Below, in pieces: positions 41,644-51,709 of a stretch of 64,000 nt of DNA. The translations under genes and the position numbers were made by a program. The notes below the pieces were generated by a model, which saw only the letters and a program-made list of their open reading frames with translations, did no database searches and was not told where the DNA came from. Origin of the DNA: Hyphomicrobiales bacterium (GTDB taxonomy: Bacteria; Pseudomonadota; Alphaproteobacteria; Rhizobiales; Rhizobiaceae); assembly GCA_900465685.1 (NCBI GenBank), contig UEGR01000003.1:174995-238994 (forward strand), written 5' to 3'. Position 1 is the stretch's first letter, and every line of letters begins with the position of its first letter.

Positions 41644-42087
41644 ATGGCAATTGACGCAGAAAAATTGACTTTGTTGCGGGATTTGATGGCAAATATACTT
41701 GTTTCCGCGAAAATATGGCGATCACTCGCAAACGAGGCGTTACTCGATCTCGGACTTGATTCGGGGATCGCGGCTTGCCTGTTCTGGATTGCGCATGTGG
41801 GGGATGGCGCCAAACAGATTGATATCGCAACGGAAATGGGGCTGACGGCGGCATCGCTGGTGCGGATGATCGATTCACTGGAGGCACTTCAGCTTGCGCG
41901 TCGCGAGGTGGATGAGAACAACAGACGAGCGAACAGGATCAGGTTGACCGAAGAGGGGCACCGCGTCGTTTCCATCATGCAAAAGCTCCTTGATGGTGTG
42001 CATCAGAAACTATTTCGTGAGTTTGAGAGCAGGGATATCAATACGGCCAACACGCTTTTGCGGCGAGTAATCAGCGAAAGGGCCTGA
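41644..42087 (+). CDS. MarR-family transcriptional regulator
   Basis: A 147-aa protein: helix (LLRDLMANILVSAKIWRSLANEAL), then a winged helix with QIDIATEMGLTAASLVRMIDSLEALQLARREVDENNRRANRIRLTEEGH, which is the MarR wing pattern (DxRxxx-LT-x-G-H). It is the first gene of a block that continues with a two-component system and two efflux systems. MarR proteins commonly repress drug efflux genes and respond to phenolic ligands. It could also control the divergent porin gene. Confidence 0.88.
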   Translation: MAIDAEKLTLLRDLMANILVSAKIWRSLANEALLDLGLDSGIAACLFWIAHVGDGAKQIDIATEMGLTAASLVRMIDSLEALQLARREVDENNRRANRIRLTEEGHRVVSIMQKLLDGVHQKLFREFESRDINTANTLLRRVISERA

Positions 42088-42255
42088 TCGCCTACGTCCG
42101 AAGTGTTGCTGTGCATGCGGTCTCAGCAAATTTGTTGCTGAATGTTTCTCGCTTTCACTTGGAAATATTCAGTTACAAAAAAATAAGAAATACTCGTCGT
42201 GAAGCAGCTATAGTAGCGTGCAACAATATCTGCATGTTAAACGACACGAGTCTGA

Positions 42256-42984
42256 ATGAGTGTTCCTCCGCATATACTGATTGTCGATGACGACCCGGAA
42301 ATTCGATCACTGCTGTCTCGCTATATCAGCGAACAGGGTTTTCGTGTTTCTGTGGCGGGTGATCGGCGCGAATGCGAAAAGCGCCTCACGGAAACCAACC
42401 CCAATCTGATCGTGCTGGATGTCATGCTGCCGGACGGTTCCGGCCTCGATATTTGCAGACGGCTGCGGGATCGGGAGCCAAGTATTCCGGTCATCCTGCT
42501 GACGGCATTGAAAGAGGATGTCGACCGTATCATCGGTCTGGAAATCGGTGCTGATGATTATCTCGGCAAGCCGTTCAATCCGCGGGAGCTGACGGCGCGC
42601 ATCAAGGCTGTGCTGCGCCGCAGCCAGCATGTTGCCTCAACGACGAGCGACGATGTGACGATTTTTCATTTCGGTGATTTCTCGCTCGACCCGCAATTGC
42701 GCAAGGTTGTGAAGCAGGATGGCGCACAGATCGAACTGACGGCGGCTGAATTTGACTTGTTGAAAGTGTTTGTGGAGCGTCCGGGACGCCTGCTGTCGCG
42801 CGATCAACTGCTCGATTTCACGCAGGGGCGTGGCCGTGGCCCGCTGGACCGTTCGATTGACGTTCTCATGAGCCGGTTGCGCCGCAAGCTGGATGATAGC
42901 CAGGCCGGGGATATTTTTAAAACTGTTCGCAATGGCGGCTATCAGCTGACCGTGCCCGTCAAGACATCGGTCGTGACGCGATGA
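42256..42984 (+). CDS. OmpR/PhoB-family response regulator
   Basis: A 242-aa response regulator: receiver domain residues 5-120 with acidic pocket DDD11-13, phospho-acceptor Asp55 (LIVLDVMLPDGSG) and Lys105 (YLGKPFNPREL), then a winged-helix DNA-binding domain (about 145-235; ELTAAEFDLLKVFVERPGRLLSRDQLL, RSIDVLMSRLRRKL). It overlaps the start of the histidine kinase gene by four bases. Probably activates the efflux genes downstream. Confidence 0.92.
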   Translation: MSVPPHILIVDDDPEIRSLLSRYISEQGFRVSVAGDRRECEKRLTETNPNLIVLDVMLPDGSGLDICRRLRDREPSIPVILLTALKEDVDRIIGLEIGADDYLGKPFNPRELTARIKAVLRRSQHVASTTSDDVTIFHFGDFSLDPQLRKVVKQDGAQIELTAAEFDLLKVFVERPGRLLSRDQLLDFTQGRGRGPLDRSIDVLMSRLRRKLDDSQAGDIFKTVRNGGYQLTVPVKTSVVTR

Positions 42985-44270
42985 ACACGTTGCGCAATCG
43001 AATCGCGCTGTTGTTGATCTGCGCCATTGTCGCCGTTGTGGGGCTTGCGACTTTTGCGGCAGACCGTGTGCTCAGCCCGCCGTCGCGCGAACTGACATCT
43101 GATCCGCTGGCGCGCCAGATCATCCTGCTCGTTTCGTTGTTCGATAAGAACCCCGAGGAGGCGGAGAAGCTCGGTTTCACGCTTCAAAAGCAGCCGGTCG
43201 ATAATGACGTCGATGAAAGAGGCACAAGTTTCATTTCACGCGCATTGGCGGCGAATGGCAAAAACTGGCCGCTGATTGTCAGTCGCGCGGATGCACCGAG
43301 GACAGAGAATGTTTCTGTCAAACTTGGTGAAGAGCAATGGTTGATTCTGCAAATCCCGCAGATGGGCCCACCGGATGGAGCGGCTCGGGTGCTGGCACTG
43401 TGGATCTGTCTGATCGTTCTGGGCAGTGCCGCCATTTCATTGTTTGCCGCCGACAAGATTACCAAACCGCTGCGCCTGCTGGAAGGCGCGGTCACGCGTA
43501 TCGGGCCAGATGGCGTGCTGCCGCTGATACCCGAGACGGGATCGGGCGAGGTGCGAGCCACCGCGAAGGCTATCAACCAGCTTTCGACACGGCTTAAAGC
43601 CGCGATGGAAAGCCGTATGCGGTTGGTCGCTGCCGCCGGTCACGACCTGCGGACTCCCATGACGCGTATGCGGCTTCGTGCCGAATTCGTTACGGACGAG
43701 ACGGAGCGCACAAAGTGGCTGGCCGATCTGCAAGAACTCGATTCTATTGCCGATAGCGCGATCCGCCTCGTGCGCGAGGAAGTGGACAGCAATGGTGCGA
43801 CGGAGATTTTGCAACTCGACCGCCTCGTGACCGAACTGGTCACGGAATTGCGGGCGATTGGCTATTCGGCAGAGTTGCAGACAGCAAAAGTCACACAGCC
43901 CATTATGGTGCAGGCAAACCCGATTGCGCTGACACGGGCGCTGCGCAACCTGATGATCAATGCTGCAACCCATGGTCATCACGCGGTTGTGTCGAGTGTT
44001 GAGAAGAACGGCAAGGCAATCGTTCTTATAGAAGATGACGGACCGGGCATTCCGGAGGAGATGATGGGACGCATCTTCGAGCCGTTTTTCCGGGTGGATG
44101 CGGGACGCCGCAAAATGCATCCCGGTGCAGGACTTGGACTAGCTATCGCAAAGGAGATTATCGAACGCATGGGAGGGTGCATCGATATCGCCAACAAGAC
44201 GCCGAACGGCATTGCACAAACGGTGACACTGCCGGTCGCAACCAAATCGCTCAGTAAACAAGGTCTATAG
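42981..44270 (+). CDS. sensor histidine kinase
   Basis: A 429-aa kinase: one TM at residues 8-28, a short periplasmic sensor to about 134, a second TM at 135-157 and HAMP. The H-box has His221 (AAAGHDLRTPMTRMRLRAEF); the ATPase part has the N-box LRNLMINAATHG, G1 EDDGPGI and G2 GAGLGLAIAKEI. It phosphorylates the response regulator with which its gene overlaps. Its stop is one base from the start of the RND adaptor gene, so sensing and efflux are on one transcript. Confidence 0.92.
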   Translation: MNTLRNRIALLLICAIVAVVGLATFAADRVLSPPSRELTSDPLARQIILLVSLFDKNPEEAEKLGFTLQKQPVDNDVDERGTSFISRALAANGKNWPLIVSRADAPRTENVSVKLGEEQWLILQIPQMGPPDGAARVLALWICLIVLGSAAISLFAADKITKPLRLLEGAVTRIGPDGVLPLIPETGSGEVRATAKAINQLSTRLKAAMESRMRLVAAAGHDLRTPMTRMRLRAEFVTDETERTKWLADLQELDSIADSAIRLVREEVDSNGATEILQLDRLVTELVTELRAIGYSAELQTAKVTQPIMVQANPIALTRALRNLMINAATHGHHAVVSSVEKNGKAIVLIEDDGPGIPEEMMGRIFEPFFRVDAGRRKMHPGAGLGLAIAKEIIERMGGCIDIANKTPNGIAQTVTLPVATKSLSKQGL

Positions 44271-44271
44271 T

Positions 44272-45561
44272 ATGGTTCAGCCGCTGATCTCCCATGGCAA
44301 GCCCCGCAGCTCCCTCCCAGGTGTGCGGTCTTTCGGAATGGCGCTCGCAGCCGCCTCGCTTCTGATAGTGTCGGCCTGTTCTCAAGAGCAATCCCAGAAT
44401 GCCGCCGCCGGTGGTGCGCCCAAGCCGCAGGTCAGTGTTGTGACCTTGCAGCCGCAATCGGTGTCCATCAATGCGGAAATGCCAGGGCGCACGACGGCGT
44501 CGCTGGTGGCTGAAGTCAGGCCGCAGGTTGGCGGTATCATTCAGAAAAGACTGTTCACCGAAGGCGGCGAGGTCAATGAGGGCGACGCGCTCTATCAGAT
44601 CGATCCCGCCAGCTATCAGGCTGCTTATGACAGTGCGGCGGCGGCTCTCCAGAAAGCGGAAGCCACTGTGCCGAGCGCACAATCCATGGTGACGCGCTAT
44701 CAGGGCCTGATCAAGCAGAACGCAGTCAGCAAGCAGGACCTCGACAATGCAATCGCGTCGCTGGCGCAGGCCAATGCGGATGTTGCGGCTGCCAAGGCGG
44801 CGCTCGATACAGCGCAGATCAATCTCAATTATACGTCTATCAAAGCCCCCATCGGCGGGCGCATTGACCGGTCGACCCTGACGCCGGGCGCGCTGGTGAC
44901 AGCCAGCCAGGATACGGCGCTGACCACGATCCGCACGCTTGACCCGATCAATGTCGATGTGACGCAATCGAGCACCAATCTGCTCAATCTGCGTCAGGCA
45001 ATTCAGGACGGTCGTATCAAGATCAGCGGTGAAAATGTCACTGTTCGCCTGAAGCTCGAAACCGGTGCGATCTATCCGCTGTCGGGCAAGCTGGAATTCG
45101 CGGAATCTGCCGTGAGTGAAACGACGGGCACCTTCACGCTGCGCGCAACATTCCCCAATCCGGATCGCCTGCTGTTGCCGGGCATGTTTGTTCGCGCACT
45201 GGTTGAAGAAGGCGTCGCGCCCAACAGTTTCCTGGTGCCGCAGCGCGGTGTGACACGCAACGCCAAGGGCGAGCCGACCGGTCTGTTCGTCAATGCGGAA
45301 AACAAGGTTGAGGAACGTGTTCTGGAAGTCAGCCAGAGCGTCGGCAACAATTGGCTGGTCATCAGCGGCGTTGCCGCTGGCGACCGGGTTATTGTCGAAG
45401 GCTCGCAGCTCGTTCGCGCCGGTCAGGATGTCGAGCCAGTGGATGTAACCGTCGACGATACGACGGGCGAAGTGCGCGAGCGCAAGCAGGCTCAGGCGAC
45501 GGAAGATTCCGCCACCCAGCTTGCTCAGGGTCAGGCAAGCAGCGCGGCGGTGAAGGAATAG
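44272..45561 (+). CDS. RND efflux periplasmic adaptor lipoprotein (AcrA/BepD-type)
   Basis: A 429-aa membrane fusion protein. A lipobox (LLIVSAC, Cys36) follows the N-terminal hydrophobic segment. The chain has EMPGRTTASLVAEVRPQVGGII, the coiled-coil hairpin (about 100-190), and the lipoyl half YTSIKAPIGGRI. The family links the inner-membrane RND pump with the outer-membrane channel. Starts one base after the kinase gene and ends three bases before the pump gene. Confidence 0.93.
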   Translation: MVQPLISHGKPRSSLPGVRSFGMALAAASLLIVSACSQEQSQNAAAGGAPKPQVSVVTLQPQSVSINAEMPGRTTASLVAEVRPQVGGIIQKRLFTEGGEVNEGDALYQIDPASYQAAYDSAAAALQKAEATVPSAQSMVTRYQGLIKQNAVSKQDLDNAIASLAQANADVAAAKAALDTAQINLNYTSIKAPIGGRIDRSTLTPGALVTASQDTALTTIRTLDPINVDVTQSSTNLLNLRQAIQDGRIKISGENVTVRLKLETGAIYPLSGKLEFAESAVSETTGTFTLRATFPNPDRLLLPGMFVRALVEEGVAPNSFLVPQRGVTRNAKGEPTGLFVNAENKVEERVLEVSQSVGNNWLVISGVAAGDRVIVEGSQLVRAGQDVEPVDVTVDDTTGEVRERKQAQATEDSATQLAQGQASSAAVKE

Positions 45562-45564
45562 ACC

Positions 45565-48500
45565 ATGTCGAATTTCTTCATCAACCGACCCAATTTCGCT
45601 TGGGTTATCGCGATCGTCATCATGCTTGGCGGTTTGCTGGCCCTCAATTCGCTGTCCATCTCGCAATATCCGCAGATTGCGCCGACAACGGTGCGCATCA
45701 GCGCCACCTATGCGGGTGCGGATGCCGAAACGGTCGAAAACTCGGTCACCAAGGTGATCGAGCAAGGCATGACCGGTATCGATAATCTGGATTACATGAC
45801 GGCCAACTCGACCTCGACCGGGGCCGCAACCATTACGCTGACCTTCACCAGCGCTGCCGATCCTGATGTGGCGCAGATGCAGGTGCAGAACAAGCTGCAG
45901 CTCGTCCAGTCGCAGCTGCCGGAAATCGTGCAGAGCACCGGGATCACGGTCAGCAAGTCGTCGGAAAGCTTTCTGATGGTCATAGGCTTTGTCTCGACAG
46001 ACAGAAAGCTGACGGCGAATGATCTCGCTGACTATATCGACAGCACGCTCAACGATACGCTGAAGCGTGTCGAAGGCGTTGGCGATACACGCATTTTCGG
46101 TGCTGGCTATGCCATGCGCATCTGGCTGGACCCGGACAAGCTTACGAAATACGCGCTCATGCCGAGCGATATCACCACGGCCATCGAAGCGCAGAACACG
46201 CAGGTTTCTGCGGGTCAGCTCGGTGCGATGCCCGCTGAAAAAGGCCAGCAGCTCAATGCGACGGTGACGGCCCAAAGCCGTCTTCAGACGCCGGAGCAGT
46301 TCCGCAACATCATTTTGAAAAGCACGACCGACGGTTCGCTGGTGCGGCTGAATGATGTGGCCCGCGTGGAGCTTGGCTCGGAAAGCTATACGAGCCAATC
46401 CAGCTATAACGGCCTGCCTTCGGGCGCCATCGGTATTTATCTTGCCACCGGCGCCAATGCGATCAGCACCGCCGAAGGCGTACAGACCGCCATCGGCAAC
46501 CTTCAGGAAACGCTCCCGGCTGGTGTGGAGGTCGTTTATCCTTATGACACGACGCCATTCGTGCGCCTGTCCATCGAGGAAGTGATCAAGACGCTTATTG
46601 AAGCGATTGTTCTCGTCTTCATCGTCATGCTGGTATTCCTGCAGAATATCCGCGCGACGCTGATCCCTACACTCGCCGTTCCGGTCGTTCTGCTGGGGAC
46701 ATTCGGGGTGCTGGCGGTCTTCGGCTATTCCGTCAATACACTGACCATGTTCGCCATGGTGCTGGCCATCGGTCTTCTGGTGGATGACGCGATTGTCGTT
46801 GTGGAAAATGTCGAGCGCGTGATGGAGGAGGAGGGGCTTCCACCAAGAGAAGCCACGATCAAATCCATGGGCGAGATCACCGGCGCACTGGTCGGTATTG
46901 CAACGGTTCTCTCTGCCGTGTTTATCCCTATGGCCTTCTTCGGAGGCTCGGTCGGCGTTATCTATCGCCAGTTTTCGGTGACCATCGTATCGGCGATGAT
47001 TCTGTCCGTGGTGGTCGCACTCATCCTGACACCGGCGTTATGCGCCACGCTTTTGAAGCCGGTTCATGGTCACGCGAAACAGCGCGGAATTTCGGGCTGG
47101 TTCAATCGCGGTTTCGACCGCACGACGAACGCCTATCGCAGCGGCGTCAGCGGGATTCTCTCACGCTCGTCGCGCTTCCTGGTGATTTTCGTATTGATCG
47201 TCATCGCCATGGGCTGGCTGTTCAACCGTCTCCCAAGCTCGTTCCTGCCGGAAGAAGATCAGGGCACGCTCATGACCAGCGTTCAGCTCCCCGTGGGCGC
47301 AACGCAGGACCGTACCGAGCGCGTCATGAAGCAGGTGACGGATTTCTATCTCAATCAGGAGAAGGATGCCGTCGAAGGCGTGATGAGCGTCATCGGCTTC
47401 GGCTATGGCGGGCAGGGACAGAATGTCGGTCTGGCCTTTGTGCGCCTGAAAGATTTCGAAACGCGCAAGACTGCCGATCTCTCGGCAAGCGCTGTTGCCG
47501 GACGCGCCATGAAATATTTCTCGACAATCCGCGACGGTAAGGTCTTTGCGCTTGCGCCGCCTGCCATTCAGGGTATGGGCAATTCGAGCGGCTTCGATTT
47601 CTTCCTGCAGGATGTCAATGGCGTGGGCCATGCCAAGTTGATCGAGGCGCGCAATCAGTTGCTGGCGCTCGCTGGCAAGAGCAGTCTTTTGTCCGGTACC
47701 CGCCCGAACGGGCAGGAAGACTCGCCGGAATTCGGCATCAATATCGATCAGGAAAAAGCGAGCGCGCTTGGCGTTTCTCTGGCCGATATCAACAGCACGC
47801 TCTCCACCGCCTGGGGTAGCGCCTATGTCAACGATTTCATCGACCGGGGACGCATCAAGCCGGTCTATATTCAGGGTGACAGCGCGTTCCGCATGCAGCC
47901 GGAAGATCTGGCCAAATGGCAGGTCCGCAATTCGGCTGGAACCATGGTGCCATTCTCGGCCTTCGCGACCGGCTACTGGAAATTCGGTTCGCCCCGGCTG
48001 GAACGCTATAACGGGTCGTCCGCTGTGGAAATTCAGGGTGCCGCCGCTGAAGGTGTCAGCTCCGGCGTCGCCATGGATGAAATCGACAATCTGATGAAGC
48101 AGTTGCCTTCCGGCTTCGCGCATGAATGGACGGGGCTTTCCTATCAGGAGCAGCTGTCCGGTAATCAGGCTGCGTCCCTTTATGCGATCTCGGTTCTGGT
48201 GGTCTTCCTGTGCCTCGTGGCGCTCTATGAAAGCTGGTCGATCCCGTTTGCGGTCATGCTGTCGGTGCCAATCGGCATCTTCGGCGCACTGCTTGGGGCG
48301 ACGCTATTCGGCCAAAGCAACGACGTTTATTTCAAGGTCGGTCTTCTGACGACCATCGGCCTTGCTGCCAAAAATGCCATTCTGATCGTCGAATTTGCGA
48401 TAGAGCGGCAGGCCGCAGGCATGGGGCTGGTAGAGGCGACTTTGGAAGCCTCGCGACAGCGCCTGCGACCGATCTTGATGACATCCTTCGCCTTTATTCT

Positions 48501-48720
48501 GGGCGTTACGCCACTGGCCATTGCAAGCGGTGCCGGTTCCGGTGCACAGAACGCAATTGGTATCGGCGTTATGGGTGGGATGATCGCCGCAACCGTGGTA
48601 GGTGTCTTCCTTGTTCCGCTGCTCTTCGTCACTGTTCGACGCGTATTCAAGGGCAAATCAAGTCAAACTCAACCGGTGTCGCCGCAGACGCAGACGGAAT
48701 CAAACCATGACGACAAATGA
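45565..48720 (+). CDS. RND multidrug efflux transporter (AcrB/BepE-type)
   Basis: A 1051-aa RND pump of the HAE1 group. It starts [21 protein letters not shown], has the proton-relay aspartates in [18 protein letters not shown], and the periplasmic docking and porter domains. Twelve TMs are predicted. It exports drugs, bile-salt-like or dye compounds by proton antiport. The last 14 bases overlap the start of the outer-membrane channel gene. The Brucella BepE/BepG pumps are the closest relatives I know of. Confidence 0.95.
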   Translation: MSNFFINRPNFAWVIAIVIMLGGLLALNSLSISQYPQIAPTTVRISATYAGADAETVENSVTKVIEQGMTGIDNLDYMTANSTSTGAATITLTFTSAADPDVAQMQVQNKLQLVQSQLPEIVQSTGITVSKSSESFLMVIGFVSTDRKLTANDLADYIDSTLNDTLKRVEGVGDTRIFGAGYAMRIWLDPDKLTKYALMPSDITTAIEAQNTQVSAGQLGAMPAEKGQQLNATVTAQSRLQTPEQFRNIILKSTTDGSLVRLNDVARVELGSESYTSQSSYNGLPSGAIGIYLATGANAISTAEGVQTAIGNLQETLPAGVEVVYPYDTTPFVRLSIEEVIKTLIEAIVLVFIVMLVFLQNIRATLIPTLAVPVVLLGTFGVLAVFGYSVNTLTMFAMVLAIGLLVDDAIVVVENVERVMEEEGLPPREATIKSMGEITGALVGIATVLSAVFIPMAFFGGSVGVIYRQFSVTIVSAMILSVVVALILTPALCATLLKPVHGHAKQRGISGWFNRGFDRTTNAYRSGVSGILSRSSRFLVIFVLIVIAMGWLFNRLPSSFLPEEDQGTLMTSVQLPVGATQDRTERVMKQVTDFYLNQEKDAVEGVMSVIGFGYGGQGQNVGLAFVRLKDFETRKTADLSASAVAGRAMKYFSTIRDGKVFALAPPAIQGMGNSSGFDFFLQDVNGVGHAKLIEARNQLLALAGKSSLLSGTRPNGQEDSPEFGINIDQEKASALGVSLADINSTLSTAWGSAYVNDFIDRGRIKPVYIQGDSAFRMQPEDLAKWQVRNSAGTMVPFSAFATGYWKFGSPRLERYNGSSAVEIQGAAAEGVSSGVAMDEIDNLMKQLPSGFAHEWTGLSYQEQLSGNQAASLYAISVLVVFLCLVALYESWSIPFAVMLSVPIGIFGALLGATLFGQSNDVYFKVGLLTTIGLAAKNAILIVEFAIERQAAGMGLVEATLEASRQRLRPILMTSFAFILGVTPLAIASGAGSGAQNAIGIGVMGGMIAATVVGVFLVPLLFVTVRRVFKGKSSQTQPVSPQTQTESNHDDK

Positions 48721-50266
48721 TCTTACCCGCGTTGCAGCGACTTTTGACCATAAGCCCTGCACCAGACAGGATCAGCGTGTCCGCCGCTATCTGAAAGTGC
48801 TGGGCACCCTGTGCCTCGTCGCCACCGTCAGTGGTTGTGTGGTTGGGCCGGACTATCAGTCGCCCTTGATCAATATGCCTTCGAACTGGGGCAACAAAAA
48901 GCAGCAGAAACCGGCCAAGCCAGCAGAGCTGGCCGAATGGTGGAAGCGGCTCAACGATCCATTGCTCAATGCTTTCGTGGAGGAAGCCGTTGCGGGCAAT
49001 CTGGACGTTGCGACCGCCAAGGCCCGTGTGCGTGAAGCGCGTGCGACCTATCGCCAGTCGGTCGGTACATTGTTGCCATCGCTGGATGGTTCTGCTTCGG
49101 CGACTCGCAGCCGGACCGGCTCTTCGGTGGATGGCGCTGCGAGCACCAGCAACCAGTTCCAGGGCGGACTGGATGCAAGCTGGGAAATCGATCTGTTCGG
49201 CGCCAACCGCCGGTCGGTGGAAGCCGCGAAATACGGTATGGACGCCTCCGAGGAAGACCTGCGCAACACGCTCGTGACGTTGATCGGTGATGTGACGACC
49301 AACTATGTCGAAGCTCGCGGTTATCAGGCCCGTATCGCTCTGGCCCGACGGACTGCCGCTTCGCAACGCGAGACGGCAACACTGACGCGCAACAAGTTCG
49401 AGGCGGGCGCGTCCTCGGCGGTCGATCTTTCCAATGCATCGGGGCAGGCTGCGTCAACGGAAGCGAATATTCCAGACCTTGAAGCCGCTTACGCAGCTTC
49501 GGTGCATCGCCTGTCCGTGCTGACGGGCCGTGCGCCTGCTGCGCTTGCCGAGCGCATGAAGAAGGTCAAGGCGATCCCCAAGCCGAAACTGCCGATGCCG
49601 ACCGGTATTCCGGCTGATATCCTGCTGTCTCGCCCGGATGTGCGGTTGGCCGAACGTCAATATGCGCAATACACGGCTAAGGTTGGTCAGGCGGAAGCTG
49701 CCCGTTATCCGAGCCTCAGCCTCACGGGCGATATTGCGACTTCGGCCACCAAGATCGGCGATCTTGGCAAAAGCTCGTCGATCAGCTGGTCGTTTGGCCC
49801 AACCCTCTCGGTTCCGATCTTCAATGGCGGTCAGCTCAAGGCGGCTGTGGAACTGGCGGAAGCACAGCGCGACCAGTATTTCATCGCCTATCGTTCTTCG
49901 ATCCTGACCGGGCTTGAAGAAGTTGAAAATGCGATCGTGTCGCTGGCGCAGGAGCGCATCAAGTCTTCCAAGCTTGTAACCTCTGCCGGTCATTATCGCG
50001 AAGCGGCATCGCTTGGACGTTCGCTCTATCAGTCGGGAACGCAGAGCTTCCTAGATCTTCTGGAAGCGCAGCGTTCGCTCTATTCGGCGGAAGATTCGCT
50101 GATCGCCAGCCAGGTTCTGATCACGACCGATTACATCGCACTCAACAAGGCGCTTGGCGGCGGCTGGAGCGGTGCCATCGAGGTTTCCAAACCGGAAGTG
50201 GTGGACGTGAATACGGGTCCACGTCTTCCGAAGAGAAAAGCAGTGGCGGCAGCCGCCAGCAACTAA
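48707..50266 (+). CDS. outer-membrane efflux channel lipoprotein (NodT/OprM-type)
   Basis: A 519-aa protein with a lipobox (ATVSGC, Cys44) after an unusually long polar N-terminus, and two outer-membrane efflux-protein repeats. VVGPDYQSP and [19 protein letters not shown] are typical of the NodT/OprM family. It forms the trimeric exit duct for the RND pump and perhaps for MacAB. ATG at 48707 lies within the last codons of the pump gene. The long stretch before the lipobox (43 residues) may mean a downstream start exists, but no other in-frame ATG precedes the lipobox. Confidence 0.9.
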   Translation: MTTNDLTRVAATFDHKPCTRQDQRVRRYLKVLGTLCLVATVSGCVVGPDYQSPLINMPSNWGNKKQQKPAKPAELAEWWKRLNDPLLNAFVEEAVAGNLDVATAKARVREARATYRQSVGTLLPSLDGSASATRSRTGSSVDGAASTSNQFQGGLDASWEIDLFGANRRSVEAAKYGMDASEEDLRNTLVTLIGDVTTNYVEARGYQARIALARRTAASQRETATLTRNKFEAGASSAVDLSNASGQAASTEANIPDLEAAYAASVHRLSVLTGRAPAALAERMKKVKAIPKPKLPMPTGIPADILLSRPDVRLAERQYAQYTAKVGQAEAARYPSLSLTGDIATSATKIGDLGKSSSISWSFGPTLSVPIFNGGQLKAAVELAEAQRDQYFIAYRSSILTGLEEVENAIVSLAQERIKSSKLVTSAGHYREAASLGRSLYQSGTQSFLDLLEAQRSLYSAEDSLIASQVLITTDYIALNKALGGGWSGAIEVSKPEVVDVNTGPRLPKRKAVAAAASN

Positions 50267-50312
50267 ACGCAAACCCGGTTATCCGGCCTTTCACCCGGAT
50301 TGGCGATCTTAT

Positions 50313-50360
50313 TCCGGCATCTGCTTCCAGCCTCACAACTGAGCCTGAGCAGATGCCGGA
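50313..50360. repeat. 13-bp inverted repeat after the efflux channel gene
   Basis: TCCGGCATCTGCT (50313-50325) and AGCAGATGCCGGA (50348-50360) are exact complements with a 22-base loop. There is no T-run. It may separate the RND operon from macAB as an mRNA-stabilising stem or factor-dependent terminator. Confidence 0.5.
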
Positions 50361-50486
50361 GTTGAAAAGATTGCTGGCAATTACAGATTTTTAGTGGATT
50401 TTTCGAATACGACACTTGATCATGCGGCCCGTCTGGCCGGTTTCAGAGGTCACATTCAATCCACGAGCAGATGCAAGGTTCCCTGA

Positions 50487-51707
50487 ATGCGCTTTAAACG
50501 TCTCGTCGTCACGATCGCAGCCATCATCGCTGTGGCCGTATGCGGATATTTTTACTGGCGCAGCCAATCGGGATCACAGTCGCAGTCGATCATGACCGTC
50601 GCTGCGGCGCGGGGTGATATAGAAGTCACGGTGCTTGCCACGGGAACTGTCAAGCCTGTTCGTCTGGTTGCCGTCGGTGCGCAGGCATCGGGCCGTATCA
50701 CATCGGTAAAAGTCAAGCTCGGACAGACCGTCAAGGCGAATGATCTCATTGCCGAGATTGACTCCACGACACAGAAAAACGATCTGCGAACCTCCGAGGC
50801 GTCGCTTGCCAATATGCAGGCGCAGTTGAAGGAAAAGCAGGCGACACTGGTGTTGAACCAGCAGACGCTGACGCGCCAGAAATCCATGCTGGCCAAACGT
50901 GCGGTATCGCAGGCCGATTACGACACGGCTGCCGCCGATCTGAATGTCACGCAGGCGCAGATTGAGTCTATCAAGGCCCAGATCAAGGAAGCCGAGGTCG
51001 CCGTCGAGACCGCCAAAGCCAATCTTGGCTATACGCAGATCACCGCGCCGATTGAGGGAACCGTTCTTTCCATCGTCAGCCAGGAAGGCCAGACGGTCAA
51101 TGCAACGCAATCCGCGCCAACCATTGTTATTCTCGGCCAGCTCGACCGCATGACGGTTTATACGGAAATTTCCGAGGCTGATATTGTTCGGGTCAAGCCG
51201 GGTCTGCCGCTTTATTTCACGGTGCTTGGCGATCAGGACCGCCGCTATGAAGCAAGCCTTGAATCGGTGGAACCGGCGCCGGAATCGATCAAGAGCGACA
51301 GCAGTTTCAGTTCTTCAAGCTCGACATCGACATCATCGTCGACCAGCACCTCGTCGGAAGCGATCTATTACAACGGACTTTTCACGATCCCGAATGAAGA
51401 CGGGCATTTGCGCACTTATATGACGGCGGAAGTCCATATCGTTCTCGGTCAGGAAAAGAATGTCCTGACCATTCCGTCTTCTGCTTTGGGCGCGCCCGAT
51501 GCGGATGGTCGCTATACGGTCCGCGTGGTTGACGACAAGGGCGATATCACACGCAAAAAGATCGAGATCGGCTTGAACAACAAGGTCATGGTTCAGGTGA
51601 AGTCCGGCCTTGATGAAGGTGATCGCGTCATCAGTGGCGAATTGGCGGCAGGTTCGGCAGCGAGTTCCGGTTCGGGCGGTCGACGCGGCCCGCCGATGGG
51701 CTTCTGA
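50487..51707 (+). CDS. macA: MacA-type periplasmic adaptor
   Basis: A 406-aa membrane fusion protein with an uncleaved N-terminal helix ([19 protein letters not shown]), a coiled-coil hairpin (about 95-175) and lipoyl motifs around [25 protein letters not shown] and [18 protein letters not shown] low-complexity Ser/Thr stretch ([14 protein letters not shown]) lies in the beta-barrel region. It partners with MacB and a TolC-like channel for export of macrolides, peptides or lipids. Two bases separate it from macB. Confidence 0.9.
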   Translation: MRFKRLVVTIAAIIAVAVCGYFYWRSQSGSQSQSIMTVAAARGDIEVTVLATGTVKPVRLVAVGAQASGRITSVKVKLGQTVKANDLIAEIDSTTQKNDLRTSEASLANMQAQLKEKQATLVLNQQTLTRQKSMLAKRAVSQADYDTAAADLNVTQAQIESIKAQIKEAEVAVETAKANLGYTQITAPIEGTVLSIVSQEGQTVNATQSAPTIVILGQLDRMTVYTEISEADIVRVKPGLPLYFTVLGDQDRRYEASLESVEPAPESIKSDSSFSSSSSTSTSSSTSTSSEAIYYNGLFTIPNEDGHLRTYMTAEVHIVLGQEKNVLTIPSSALGAPDADGRYTVRVVDDKGDITRKKIEIGLNNKVMVQVKSGLDEGDRVISGELAAGSAASSGSGGRRGPPMGF

Positions 51708-51709
51708 TC

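Noticed and set aside
44251..46398. 715-codon minus-strand open frame opposite the RND adaptor and pump
   Set aside because: Antisense shadow of well-supported efflux genes; composition rich in Arg, His and Gly and no ribosome-binding site.
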